Source of the DNA: an uncultured Collinsella sp.
GTDB taxonomy: Bacteria > Actinomycetota > Coriobacteriia > Coriobacteriales > Coriobacteriaceae
DNA: 64,000 bases
Reading direction: 5' to 3'
NCBI GenBank assembly: GCA_902479075.1
Contig: CABSNK010000010.1
Location: forward strand, 15,347 to 79,346
In this document: positions 7,959-17,530 of the stretch, in pieces
Layout: each line of letters begins with the position of its first letter
Numbering within the stretch: position 1 is the first letter of the stretch
The notes under the pieces: model-generated
Databases searched by the model: none
Told to the model about the DNA's origin: nothing
Seen by the model: the letters and a program-made list of their open reading frames with translations, nothing else
Position numbers and translations under genes: made by a program

Positions 7959-10621
7959 TCTTGGACTTTGAGGGCCTCGGCCAGGCTGACGCGCTTGATG
8001 GAGCGCGTGTGCAGCAGCGCCACGACCAGGTAGGTCGCAAAGCCAATTTCTGCGCACGCCGCCATGGACCACCAGGGCACATAGATCTCGATATTGCCGT
8101 TGTAGGCGAGCAACATCATGCGGAAGATGGCCGTGAGCGAGCCAATGATGACCGGCAGGCTCAGCACGAGCGACGCCGCCACGCACAGCGTGATCGATCG
8201 GATGTACAGATGCGAGACCTCGCTATCGCGATAGCCAAAGACTTTCATGTAGCTAATCGAGCGGGCGCTGTGATCGATCACAGCCTTGGTCAGCAGGTAC
8301 ATAAACAGTAGGAAGATAAACACCGCGAGCCCGACCATCATGCCGATCATTTTGCTCATCATGCCAATGAACTGGTCTCCCACGGCGCGCATGTCGTCGG
8401 GCGTGGTGTCGCCGGCAAAGTAACGTGCGTCGAGGTCGAGCTTCTCGTTGCTCACATAGCCGTTAAAGTAGGCGGCGTCGTTGTCGAACAGCTCATTAAA
8501 GTCGTCGATACTCATATAGATATTCATGTCCGACTTGGAGCCCCAGGCGCAGTCCTTGCCCGCGTACTCAAGGGAATAATGCTCACCCTCGTACTTGTCG
8601 CTGAGCGTGACCTTCTGACCCTCGCTCCAGCCAAACTTATCGAGCAGACCACCGCCAAAGACGACGCGCCCATCGCCGACGTTGAGGTCTTTCCAATAGC
8701 GCGAATCGGATGAAATGCCGTAGACGGAAATCGTCTCCTCGCCATTTCCATAGCCGCGGTCGTATTGCAGCTGGTAAACGGCGTATTTCTCGGCCTGTGC
8801 GATTGCGCCTGCACCGTTGTCGATCGTATTGACCGGGTGGATATCGTCGTTGTCAGTGTCGATCTTAGAGGCCTTGTCAATCAGGTCGATAGCCTCGTCG
8901 CGGTTGCAGCCGAGGGCATCGGCAAGATCGTCAAGGCGCGCGTAGAGCGCATCCTTCTTGTCCTGGACCTTGGCAAGCGCATCCTGCGCTGCAGTCAAGC
9001 TCTCGGCAGACGGAGATGCGGTCGCGGCATCGGCTGCCGTCTGCGCCGCATCGGCCGCGTCGTCAAGCTCGTCATCGGCATCCTGGGCGGCGGAAAGCAG
9101 CGCGCCGTCAACCGACTGCAAGCGCTCGAGCGCCGACCACTGCTCGCGTTCCTCGGCAGTGCCCTCGAGCTCCAGCGGAGCCTTGAGCGTGTACTGGTGC
9201 TCGGCGACCAGGCTCGTCTCCAGGTTGTCCGCGTAGTGCGTCATCGTGGGCAGAATCGCCAGGCCAAAGAGCAGCAGCAGCGAGGCAAACGCAATGCCCA
9301 CGAAGAGCGTGGCGAAGTTGCCCAGGTTGCGCAGGAAGATACGCAGGCGGAAGCGGGAAACAAAACCCATGCGCTCCGGCAGCTGCAAGCCGCGCTTGGT
9401 GCCCGATTTGCCGCTCGCCTCGTGACGAAGGAACTGCAACGGCGTCTTGCCCATTTTGCGAAGCAAACCCACCAGCGTGATGAGGATGAGCGCGACGGCG
9501 GGAACCACGGCGCACTTCACAAAGATCTCCCAGCTCCAGTACACCTGGAAAGGCGGCAGACTGTACGAACCGTAATAGAGGCTGCGCATGGGCTCGGTAA
9601 AGAACACAACGCCGAGCGCAGTGCCCAAAAACGCCGCGACCACGCCCACGATGGCGGGAAGTGCCAGGTAGTGCAGGACGATCTCGCGTCGACGATAGCC
9701 GCTGGCGAGCAGCGTGCCGATGATGGCGCTCTCCTCCTCGATGGTGGCGTCGGTAAGGACCACAAAGACGAACGCCATAATCACGATGATGATGTCGAGC
9801 AGCGTCATCCACATCATGGAGTCGCCGTCTACGTCGTCGCGCGCGTAGCCAATACCCTGGTTGGAATCAGCGTCGGTCAGGTCGTCCACGCGCGCATCGG
9901 CGTCGGTCAGCGCCTCGACCATATCCTGCTCGGCATCGATGCGGTCCGCGGTGGAGAGATCGCGGTCGGCAAAGGTGAAGGAGTAGGTGTAGGCGGGTGC
10001 GCCGCCGGCGTCCTCAAGCGCGGCAAAGCCGGCGTCGGTGACCTCGGCCACGCCATAGGTGATGGTGTTCACCGTAAAGTCCGAATTGTTGAGGAACAGC
10101 GCCTGGCTATCGGGCTGGGTCATGATGCCGCAGATGGTGTAGGTGCGGCCCTCGAGCTCGACCTTATCGTCCACGGCGAGGTCGTTGTTGGTGGCGAAGA
10201 CGCGGTCGATTGCCACCTCATCGTCCGTCTTGGGCTGCCTGCCCTCACAGTAGGACGCGATATCGACCTTGGTGCGATGCGCATAGGTGCGCAGCGTGCG
10301 CTTGGTGCCGTCGTCGCCGGCGGTCTTTTTGATGATGGCATCGATAGAGAAATTCTTGTAGAGCGTGACGCCGCCGACGTCACCGGCTGCATCCTCGGCG
10401 GCCTTGAGTTGATCGTCGGTAGCCTCGAAGGAGGTGGTCACGCGGCCGTCCTCAATCGTGTACGCATCGCGCATGTCGTCGATAAGGCAGCCGATGGAGT
10501 GGGCCGCAAGCAAAAAGCCCGATGTAAGGGCGATGCTTCCGCACATAAGCAAAAAGATGCCCAGGTACTTGCCGATATTGCGGCGCAGCTCGCGCGGGAG
10601 ACGTTTTGCGAGAGGTGTCAT
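7955..10621 (-). CDS. ABC transporter permease, FtsX/MacB type, with coiled-coil extracellular domain
   Basis: About 888 residues. One N-terminal helix (residues about 17-45, YLGIFLLMCGSIALTSG) is followed by a large outside domain. A first FtsX core has three helices (about 270-400; LLDIIIVIMAFVFVVL, GYRRREIVLHYLALPAIVG). A second half starts near 440 (FATLFVGIAFASLLLLFG), then an Ala/Asp-rich coiled coil (about 505-590), and a final FtsX core (about 755-880; FGYRDSEVSHLYIRSITL). The layout resembles large-domain MacB-type or antimicrobial-peptide-linked permeases, which work mechanically rather than by classical transport. The ATG at 10621 was preferred to the TTG at 10636, which overlaps the ATPase gene. 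Substrate unknown. Confidence 0.85.
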   Translation of the reverse strand: MTPLAKRLPRELRRNIGKYLGIFLLMCGSIALTSGFLLAAHSIGCLIDDMRDAYTIEDGRVTTSFEATDDQLKAAEDAAGDVGGVTLYKNFSIDAIIKKTAGDDGTKRTLRTYAHRTKVDIASYCEGRQPKTDDEVAIDRVFATNNDLAVDDKVELEGRTYTICGIMTQPDSQALFLNNSDFTVNTITYGVAEVTDAGFAALEDAGGAPAYTYSFTFADRDLSTADRIDAEQDMVEALTDADARVDDLTDADSNQGIGYARDDVDGDSMMWMTLLDIIIVIMAFVFVVLTDATIEEESAIIGTLLASGYRRREIVLHYLALPAIVGVVAAFLGTALGVVFFTEPMRSLYYGSYSLPPFQVYWSWEIFVKCAVVPAVALILITLVGLLRKMGKTPLQFLRHEASGKSGTKRGLQLPERMGFVSRFRLRIFLRNLGNFATLFVGIAFASLLLLFGLAILPTMTHYADNLETSLVAEHQYTLKAPLELEGTAEEREQWSALERLQSVDGALLSAAQDADDELDDAADAAQTAADAATASPSAESLTAAQDALAKVQDKKDALYARLDDLADALGCNRDEAIDLIDKASKIDTDNDDIHPVNTIDNGAGAIAQAEKYAVYQLQYDRGYGNGEETISVYGISSDSRYWKDLNVGDGRVVFGGGLLDKFGWSEGQKVTLSDKYEGEHYSLEYAGKDCAWGSKSDMNIYMSIDDFNELFDNDAAYFNGYVSNEKLDLDARYFAGDTTPDDMRAVGDQFIGMMSKMIGMMVGLAVFIFLLFMYLLTKAVIDHSARSISYMKVFGYRDSEVSHLYIRSITLCVAASLVLSLPVIIGSLTAIFRMMLLAYNGNIEIYVPWWSMAACAEIGFATYLVVALLHTRSIKRVSLAEALKVQE

Positions 10622-10629
10622 GGCGCCGC

Positions 10630-11355
<726 letters not shown>

Positions 11356-11437
11356 TGTTAGCCTCGTACTACTTTATGAACGTAATAGTAAACCTTGGCG
11401 AACTATTTTTGGAGCGAGGCCTGGAATTTATTTCAGA

Positions 11438-11621
11438 CTAGTCATTGGGGACGTTCTTAAATGACTAGCCGCTAGGGACACTCTTTCGCCACCCGGCACT
11501 TGGGGACGTTCCTTATCTGCCGGTAGCTGGGGACAGTCCTTGCCAGCCCGGCCGGCGAGCCGGCGAATCGGCAAAGACTGTCCCCGATGACTAGTCGTTT
11601 AAGAACGTCCCCAGTGACTAG
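11438..11621. repeat. Nested palindromic element (GGGGACGTTC type), copy 2
   Basis: Outer arms of 31 bp (11438-11468 and 11591-11621, core TCATTGGGGACGTTCTTAAA) match inverted with two mismatches. Inside are inner arms GGGGACAGTCCTTGCC / GGCAAAGACTGTCCCC and a central CCGGC palindrome. The element lies five bases after the stop codon of the ABC-2 permease gene, the same position that copy 1 takes behind the FtsX permease. It fills most of the gap 11356-11625. Confidence 0.85.
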
Positions 11622-11625
11622 GTGG

Positions 11626-12831
11626 CTAGGCGCGGGATTTGGCGCGTGCGAGGGCTAGGCCTACGGCGGCGATTGCCACGGCAAAGAGTGCCGTAACGCC
11701 CAGGTCGCAGACGATGTCGCCCAGCACGGTGGACGTCAAATCCGCGGCGAGCGCCTTGCTGATCGCGTCGTTCACCCAATACGTCGGCACAAAATGCGCC
11801 GCGGTCTGCACGGCTGAACCCATGAGCGACAGCGGCATCCAGGCGCCGCCCAAAAACGTCATGAGCATGCCAAGCAGGTTGCCCACACCGTTGAGCAGCT
11901 CCTCGCGCGCGCCCAGGCTCGACAGCGTAAAGCCAACGGCCAGTGGCGTCAGCGCTAGGGCAAACGTTGCCGCCAGCGCCAGGCACACGCGGCCCACGCC
12001 GACCTCGGCAACCGCGCCGGCAAAGCCCACGACGCCCATCATGCTCGACACAAACCAGATACAGACGGTGAGCACGGCGGCGGCCGCAGACACGGCAAGC
12101 AAACGCTGGCGATCGGAGATTGGGCCGGCATCCATGCGGCGCACGCGCTCGGGCTCGTTCATGCCCGAAAACACCAAGCCCACCGACACGATGACCGACG
12201 AGATAATCGCGTACGCGCCAAAGTTGAAGTACGACTCGAGCGTGGCGGCAGCAGCCGAGTCGACCTTGACCCGCTCGATCTGGACCTCCGCGCGCTTTGC
12301 AGCGGCATGTTCGGCGGCCTTGGCAACGTCGCCGTTGGAGGCAGTGGGCTCAAGTGCGGCTGCAGCGCCCGCGAGCGAGATCCAGCGCGAAGCCTCGGCA
12401 GACGAAAGCGCCGCCGCCATGGTGCCGGCACCGTAGGTCACATCGAGCTTGGGCAGGGACTCCCCCGCGCGGGCAGCCGCGACCAGGTCGTCCTCGAACC
12501 CCTCCGGGATAAAGAACACGCAGTCGGCGCTGCCCTTGGCGCTGTTGCTCTTGGAGAGCGCGTCCGCAAGGTCGTACGTGTCATCGCCGACGCCCGTGAC
12601 CAGGTCAAACCGCGAACCTAGGTGCTTGGTGAGCGCACGTGAAAGATCACTGCCATCGCGGTCGACCACGATCACGTTGGCGTCGTAGGGCTTGTACTCG
12701 GTGAGCTGCGACGAGTTCCAGCTCACCGATGCCGCGATGAATACGCCCATCAGCGAAATGAACACCGTGTAGATGAGCATGTAGAACGGGTGAGCGAGCG
12801 CCATGCGAAGCGCGGTCTTAAAGGTGCTCAT
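11626..12831 (-). CDS. ABC-2 type transporter permease (second subunit)
   Basis: About 401 residues. One N-terminal helix (residues about 12-34) leads to a roughly 150-residue outside domain rich in Ala, then five helices (about 205-400) including GNLLGMLMTFLGGAWMPLSLMG, the conserved ABC-2 permease segment. AAGGAG lies six bases before the ATG at 12831; a TTG 15 bases upstream would include that site. It overlaps the preceding permease gene by 14 bases, so the two are coupled and likely form a heterodimer. With the ATPase at 14015 they make a three-gene exporter beside a two-component system. Confidence 0.87.
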   Translation of the reverse strand: MSTFKTALRMALAHPFYMLIYTVFISLMGVFIAASVSWNSSQLTEYKPYDANVIVVDRDGSDLSRALTKHLGSRFDLVTGVGDDTYDLADALSKSNSAKGSADCVFFIPEGFEDDLVAAARAGESLPKLDVTYGAGTMAAALSSAEASRWISLAGAAAALEPTASNGDVAKAAEHAAAKRAEVQIERVKVDSAAAATLESYFNFGAYAIISSVIVSVGLVFSGMNEPERVRRMDAGPISDRQRLLAVSAAAAVLTVCIWFVSSMMGVVGFAGAVAEVGVGRVCLALAATFALALTPLAVGFTLSSLGAREELLNGVGNLLGMLMTFLGGAWMPLSLMGSAVQTAAHFVPTYWVNDAISKALAADLTSTVLGDIVCDLGVTALFAVAIAAVGLALARAKSRA

Positions 12832-14005
12832 AGCGGCTCCTTCCAAAGATCAGCGTGGCGGCGGCAACGAACAGCAGTGCCATGAGGACCAGTGCGCCGG
12901 CGCGAACGGCAAAAGGATCCAGGTCCTCAAAGAAATACAGGCGGTTGAACATGTCGCAGATGAGCTTGACGGGGTTGAGCCAGCACTCGGCCGGACAGGC
13001 GCGGGCGACGTCATCGGCAAGCGCCATCGCCGGTTCGCCGTAGAGCCCAGCGAACAAAGCGCACGTGGTGGCAAAGCCTGTGAGGATGCCCGACTTGGAT
13101 GCCTTGCCGCCCTTAACGGGAAGCGTGCCCACAAAGAGCCCCAAGCCCGTGGCGGCAAGCGCGGAAGCGGCACCGCCCACCAGACACAGCCCCTCGCGCC
13201 CGCCAAAGTCGACGCCCACAACCAGGCGCACGTAGCCGATCGCGATCGCCATCGAGGCAAAGGAGACCAGCCACGAGCCCACAAAGATACCGGCCAGCGA
13301 CGCCGTTTTGGAAAGACCGCCCGCGCAGCGGCGCGCGCCAAGGCCCGACAGATTGGGCTGCAGATCGACGACGCTCAAGGCGGCAAACTCCGCAGACATC
13401 ATCGCGACCAGGCCAAAGAGCGCGTAATAGTAGATGACCGTGCCATCGGGCGTGGTGCGTGTCAGGCTTACGCGGCGGGTGCCGCCCTCGAGCGACAGGG
13501 CGCGCGCAACCGCCTCCGGGTCGGCGAGCGCCGCCGGGTTGTCCTGGGCAATCTGAGACATGAGCTCGGCATTTTGTGTATACGAGCTTGCCACCGTCTC
13601 CAGAATGCTGCGGTCGGTGAGCACCGTTGAGGCACGCGAGCTGTCGTAGCTCGACAGCAACGTGAGCTTGGGTGCGCTCGCGTCGTCGACCGTATAGATG
13701 CCCGCGACCTCGCCGGCCTTAAGCGCACGGCTCGCGTCGGCTGCGTCGTCGCACTCGTGGATCTTGAGCAGCTGGTCGTCGCCCTCCTTGGCAAGCGACG
13801 TCGCCACGTCCTTAAAGGTCGAGGCGTCCCAGGCCTCGTCCGCTATGACGGCAACCGGTACCGGGTCGACCGTGCCGTCAGAGCTCAGATTCGCAAACAT
13901 AAACATGAACATCGTGGAAAGTGCGATGGGAAAGAGAGCGCCCCAGACCCACGTGCTCGGCCGGCGCAGCAGCGTCTTGACCGTAGTGATGATGGCGTTG
14001 AACAT
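12818..14005 (-). CDS. ABC-2 type transporter permease (first subunit)
   Basis: 395 residues with the same plan as the next gene: an N-terminal helix (STWVWGALFPIALSTMFMFMF, residues about 17-37), an outside domain (40-180), and a C-terminal block of five to six helices (about 185-390). The N-terminus MFNAIITTVKTLLRRPSTW is typical of ABC-2 drug or peptide exporters of the YhgE/NatB/DrrB kind. The gene begins nine bases after the ATPase stop. The cargo cannot be told from sequence; antibiotic or lantibiotic efflux is a fair guess from the neighbouring sensor kinase. Confidence 0.87.
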   Translation of the reverse strand: MFNAIITTVKTLLRRPSTWVWGALFPIALSTMFMFMFANLSSDGTVDPVPVAVIADEAWDASTFKDVATSLAKEGDDQLLKIHECDDAADASRALKAGEVAGIYTVDDASAPKLTLLSSYDSSRASTVLTDRSILETVASSYTQNAELMSQIAQDNPAALADPEAVARALSLEGGTRRVSLTRTTPDGTVIYYYALFGLVAMMSAEFAALSVVDLQPNLSGLGARRCAGGLSKTASLAGIFVGSWLVSFASMAIAIGYVRLVVGVDFGGREGLCLVGGAASALAATGLGLFVGTLPVKGGKASKSGILTGFATTCALFAGLYGEPAMALADDVARACPAECWLNPVKLICDMFNRLYFFEDLDPFAVRAGALVLMALLFVAAATLIFGRSRYEHL

Positions 14006-14014
14006 GACTGCCCC

Positions 14015-14953
14015 CTAGTCGCGCAGCTCGCGACCGGTGATCTCGAGGAACACGTCGTTGAGGGTCGGCGGCTCGCTCCACACGCGGCCGAGCGCCACAT
14101 CGGCGGCGCGCAGCGTGTCGAGGATGTCGACCAAATTGTGCGGGCTCGCTTCGCAGGTGCAGACGAGCTCGCCGCCGGACAGCTCAACCGAAAGCACGTG
14201 CTCGAGGGCGCGCAGCCGCTCGACCGTGGCGGTCTCGACGGCGCCGACCTCGACAGTCACGCGCTCGCCCATTTGAATCATGCGTTTGAGCTCGTCATTG
14301 GTGCCCTGCGCCAGCACACGTCCGCCGTCCATGATCATGATGCGGCTGCAAATCTGCTCGACTTCCTCCATGTAATGGCTGGTATACACCACCGTGGCGC
14401 CCTCGTCGCGCAAGCGGCAGATGCCCTCCAGGATAGCGTTGCGACTCTGCGGGTCGACTGCCACCGTAGGCTCGTCAAAGAAGATGAGCTCGGGCTTGTG
14501 CGCAATGCCGCAGGCAATGTTGAGGCGACGCGCCAGGCCGCCCGAGAGCTTGCCGGGGCGAAACTTGGCAAAGTCGCCCAGCCCGACAAAGTCGATCGCC
14601 TCGTCCACCAGCGCGCGGCGGCGCTTGCGGTCGCTAACGTAAAGGCTGCAGAAATAGTCGATGTTCTCACGCACCGTGAGCTCGTCGAACACCGCAACTT
14701 GCTGCGGGACCACGCCGATGCGGCGCTTGAGGTCGTAGCGGGCGGGCGTCATGGGCTCGCCGAACAGCTCGATAGTGCCTTTGTCGTAGGCGAGCAGCTG
14801 CAGAATACAGTTGATGGACGTGGTCTTGCCCGAGCCGTTGGGGCCCAGCAGGCCAAAGATCTCGCCGGGGGCGATGCTCAGGTTAAAGTGGTCGAGCGCG
14901 ATAAGATCGTCGTAGCGCTTGACGAGGTTTTCGACGTGGACGATGTCTGTCAT
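14015..14953 (-). CDS. ABC transporter ATP-binding protein, DrrA/NatA type
   Basis: 312 residues from MTDIVHVENL. Walker A GPNGSGKTT, Q-loop VVPQQVAVFDELT, signature KLSGGLARR, Walker B ELIFFDEPTVAVD and H-loop VVYTSHYMEEVEQ are all present, plus a C-terminal domain of about 90 residues ending in ALGRVWSEPPTLNDVFLEITGREL, typical of DrrA-like exporters. It is the first gene of the exporter operon. Its start is 200 bp from the divergent histidine kinase start, so the intergenic region 14954-15152 should hold both promoters. An in-frame extension upstream (to 15019) has no convincing start signal. Confidence 0.92.
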   Translation of the reverse strand: MTDIVHVENLVKRYDDLIALDHFNLSIAPGEIFGLLGPNGSGKTTSINCILQLLAYDKGTIELFGEPMTPARYDLKRRIGVVPQQVAVFDELTVRENIDYFCSLYVSDRKRRRALVDEAIDFVGLGDFAKFRPGKLSGGLARRLNIACGIAHKPELIFFDEPTVAVDPQSRNAILEGICRLRDEGATVVYTSHYMEEVEQICSRIMIMDGGRVLAQGTNDELKRMIQMGERVTVEVGAVETATVERLRALEHVLSVELSGGELVCTCEASPHNLVDILDTLRAADVALGRVWSEPPTLNDVFLEITGRELRD

Positions 14954-15140
14954 GAGGCGGCCCTTCTGTTGCTTGCGGCCCGGTACGATTGCATCATCGC
15001 AGGAGCGGCCGGCGCGCACCAGTGAGCTTTGTCACGAGTGCGGGGGCTCGGTCGCGTGGCCCGCCGACGCCCCCGCTTTGCCGCGTGGGAGGAATGTCAC
15101 GGTTGCTCCGGGTAGTGCCTCCCCCGTGCGCGGCATCGCG

Positions 15141-15146
15141 TACAAT
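15141..15146 (+). promoter_or_regulatory. Possible -10 box (TACAAT) giving a leaderless kinase transcript
   Basis: TACAAT ends six bases before the kinase ATG at 15153, so transcription would start at or next to the A of the ATG. No Shine-Dalgarno sequence is seen there. No good -35 was found at the usual distance, so the call is tentative. Confidence 0.35.
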
Positions 15147-15152
15147 ACCCGT

Positions 15153-16298
15153 ATGAACAGGCTATTCGACAAATCGATCGTGCTGGCGTGCTGCATCGCA
15201 GCCGCCACGGGCCTTGCTGTGGACGCTCGTCTGGTTGCGGCGTTTTGCCTTGGCGTTATTGCCACCTCACTGGCCGAGGTCGCACAGGGAAACCGCGCCC
15301 GCCGTGTGAGCGAGGCCGCGAGCTACGCCTGCATCATCGCGGCCGTCTTCGTGCCGCCGTTTGTGCCGTTTGCGCCTCTCGCCTTCTATGACATCGCGCG
15401 GCGCGTGCGCCGTGAGCACGCCTGGGTCGCGCTGGGCATTGGCTCCGCTTTTGCCCTTGCGCTCGTCGCGGACCTTCGCACCGACGCGCTCACCTCCCGA
15501 ACGCTTCTGCTGACCGCTATCCTTTCGGTTGCCGCCACCTTGTTGTCACTGCGCACAGCCCAGCTGGAGCGTGAGCAAAAGCGCATGCGCCGTACCCGCG
15601 ACGAGCTGCAGGAACGAGCCCTCGCGCTCGAAGCGCGCAACCGCGATCTTGCCGACCGCCAGGACTACGAAGTCGAGCTCGCGACACTCGCCGAACGCGC
15701 CCGTATCGCGCGCGAGATCCACGATAACGTCGGCCACCAGCTCACGCGCGCCTCGCTGCAGGCCGAAGCCCTTCGCGTGGTCCACGCCGACGAGCCTGGC
15801 GTCGCCGCCGATTTCGCCGACGTCAAACGCACGGTTGACGAGGCGCTCCAGCTCGTACGCGTCAGCGTCCACGCGCTCAACGACAACGCCGTCGACCTTT
15901 CCGTGCAGCTCGAACGCATTGTTGAAGGCGCGCGCTCGGACGGCGGCCCGCAGGTTGAGCTTGAAGTTTTGGCCGAGCATGCGCCCGCAAATGTCGCCAA
16001 CTGCTTTGCGGCGGTGCTGCGCGAGGCGCTTTCCAACGCCATGCGCCACGCTTGCGCCCAGACCGTCACCGTACGGTGCATGGAGCATCCGTCGTTTTAC
16101 CAGCTCATCGTTACCGACGATGGCGCGGACGGGGTCCAAGCAAGCGGCCGCGGCGCCACGGAGGGCATGGGGCTCGCCTCCATGCGCGAGCGCATCGAGG
16201 CGCTTGGCGGCACCTTCACCGCCGGCCCGCGTGCCGGCTCCCCCGGCTGGCGCGTGTTTGCCACCGTTCCCAAGCAGCAAGGAGATGACGCCCGATGA
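15153..16298 (+). CDS. Sensor histidine kinase, NarL/LiaS-DesK type
   Basis: 381 residues from MNRLFDKSIV. Four to five membrane helices (residues about 7-135) with almost no extracellular loops are followed by a coiled linker (about 137-175), the HisKA_3 dimerisation domain with the phospho-acceptor in AREIHDNVGHQL (His 190), and an HATPase domain with the N-box LREALSNAMRHA, TDDGADG and GMGLASMRERIEALGG. A sensor buried in the membrane is typical of intramembrane-sensing kinases that detect envelope stress or antibiotics. The stop codon overlaps the regulator start (ATGA), and the kinase faces a divergent ABC-2 exporter that it likely controls. Confidence 0.9.
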   Translation: MNRLFDKSIVLACCIAAATGLAVDARLVAAFCLGVIATSLAEVAQGNRARRVSEAASYACIIAAVFVPPFVPFAPLAFYDIARRVRREHAWVALGIGSAFALALVADLRTDALTSRTLLLTAILSVAATLLSLRTAQLEREQKRMRRTRDELQERALALEARNRDLADRQDYEVELATLAERARIAREIHDNVGHQLTRASLQAEALRVVHADEPGVAADFADVKRTVDEALQLVRVSVHALNDNAVDLSVQLERIVEGARSDGGPQVELEVLAEHAPANVANCFAAVLREALSNAMRHACAQTVTVRCMEHPSFYQLIVTDDGADGVQASGRGATEGMGLASMRERIEALGGTFTAGPRAGSPGWRVFATVPKQQGDDAR

Positions 16299-16924
16299 GG
16301 CTCATTGTTGTCGACGACGACCGCTTGGTGGTCGATTCGCTCAAGATTATCCTGGGCGCCCAGCCGCAGATCGAGGTAGTGGGCACCGGCGCCAACGGCA
16401 ACGACGCGGTTTCGCTCTATGCCGAACACGCGCCCGATATCGCACTGCTCGACATTCAGATGCCGGGGCGCGACGGACTTTCGGCGGCACGCGAGATCCT
16501 TGAGCGCGACCCTTCGGCGCGCGTGGTGTTTCTGACGACATTCTCGGATGACGAGTACATTGTGTCGGCGCTTAAACTGGGCGCCCGCGGCTATCTGATC
16601 AAAACCGATGTCGCCGCCATTCCGCCGGCGTTGGCGCAGGTCATGGCTGGCAAGCGTGTGCTCGAGGGCAAGGCAATCGAGGATGTCGACTTTGATGGGG
16701 CGAACGCTGAAGCCGGTGCGACCCACCGGCCCGCGGCCTTTGTCAGCCTGACCGACCGCGAGTTCGAAGTCGCAGAGCTCATCGCCCGCGGCCTCGACAA
16801 CAAGGAGATTGCCGCCACCGCCTATATGGGCGAAGGCACGGTGCGCAACCACATTAGCTCGATCCTGGCCAAAATGGGCTTGCGCAACCGCACCCAAATC
16901 GCCATCGCCTACCTGCGAGGGTAG
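16295..16924 (+). CDS. Response regulator, NarL/LuxR family
   Basis: 209 residues. The receiver domain (1-120) has the acidic pocket VVDDDR, phospho-acceptor Asp 53 in LLDIQMPG, Thr 81/82 and Lys 103 in LIKTD. A linker leads to the LuxR-type helix-turn-helix (about 147-209; LTDREFEVAELIARGLDNKEIAATAYMGEGTVRNHISSILAKMG). It is translated together with the kinase (4-base overlap). The pair is expected to switch on the divergent three-gene exporter, as LiaRS-like systems do. Confidence 0.93.
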   Translation: MRLIVVDDDRLVVDSLKIILGAQPQIEVVGTGANGNDAVSLYAEHAPDIALLDIQMPGRDGLSAAREILERDPSARVVFLTTFSDDEYIVSALKLGARGYLIKTDVAAIPPALAQVMAGKRVLEGKAIEDVDFDGANAEAGATHRPAAFVSLTDREFEVAELIARGLDNKEIAATAYMGEGTVRNHISSILAKMGLRNRTQIAIAYLRG

Positions 16925-16984
16925 TTGTCCGACGACCGACCGCTCCGGCGTAGCAAAATGGCTGCTGCCGATTTAATGCCATTT

Positions 16985-17138
16985 CAAAACTATGCCGGTT
17001 TACGGGGCTAAACTCAGGACCCCCATCCATACCCGCGTTTTCTGCAAAATGACAGCTCGTCTACCTGCGGTTTTATTTTCACGAATATCGGCATGGTTGG
17101 GGACTCGTGACTCAGCCCCGTAAACCGGCATAGTTTTG
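16985..17138. repeat. Long palindromic element, type A (25-bp perfect arms)
   Basis: CAAAACTATGCCGG...GGGGCT at 16985-17009 returns inverted at 17114-17138 with no mismatch. The core contains CCATAC near the left, CTACCTGCGGTTTTATTTT in the middle and GGCATGGTTGGGG near the right. The element recurs at 25422-25575 on the other side of the giant surface-protein gene. Confidence 0.85.
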
Positions 17139-17184
17139 TCCGAGCGACCACGTCAAGTGTCTCCGTAAGCCGCTTCAAGCCAAA

Positions 17185-17219
17185 AATGATCCGTTTTCCT
17201 CCGTCCCCGGGGGATCATT
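17185..17219. repeat. Short GATCC...GGATC repeat (copy 1)
   Basis: AATGATCCG, then TTTTCCTCCGTCCCC, then GGGGATCATT: a 35-bp unit with GATC ends. Related copies stand at 25127-25155, 25361-25395 and, in reverse orientation, 40448-40479. It is placed between the type A and type B palindromes. Confidence 0.65.
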
Positions 17220-17231
17220 CGGCGGCGCCAA

Positions 17232-17389
17232 CCACGAAACCGGCCCATCTACTACGTTTGACTCGATACCCCTGACCATACCTTCGTTTTGAACAAAACC
17301 GCAGGCGTTCTACCTGCGGTTTTGTTTTCGCGTTTTTTGGCATGGTTGGGGGTAAGGGACTAAACGTAGTAGATGGGCCGGTTTCGTGG
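17232..17389. repeat. Long palindromic element, type B (28-bp perfect arms)
   Basis: CCACGAAACCGGCCC...ACGTTT (17232-17259) returns inverted at 17362-17389 with no mismatch. The core holds a terminator-like hairpin, AAAACCGCAGG / CCTGCGGTTTTGTTTT (about 17295-17326), and ends flanked by CCATACC and GGCATGGTTGGGGG, which it shares with the type A core. A second copy is at 25170-25328. Confidence 0.85.
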
Positions 17390-17410
17390 CGAACCCTTCT
17401 CGCCTACGCA

Positions 17411-17452
17411 CAAAAGCGCCGCCACGGAGGAGGGAGATACCTCCGTGGCGGC
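17411..17452 (-). terminator. Terminator of the giant FctA adhesin gene
   Basis: On the minus strand a 13-bp perfect stem (GCCGCCACGGAGG / CCTCCGTGGCGGC) is followed by GCTTTTG. A second strong GC hairpin (GCCCGGGGCC / GGCCCCGGGC, 17494-17517) lies between it and the stop codon. Confidence 0.8.
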
Positions 17453-17530
17453 TGGGGCTGGGGATGGGGCTATGTTCTGGCTCCCCGCCGGCCGCCCGGG
17501 GCCTTCTGGCCCCGGGCGCTGCCAGCGTGC

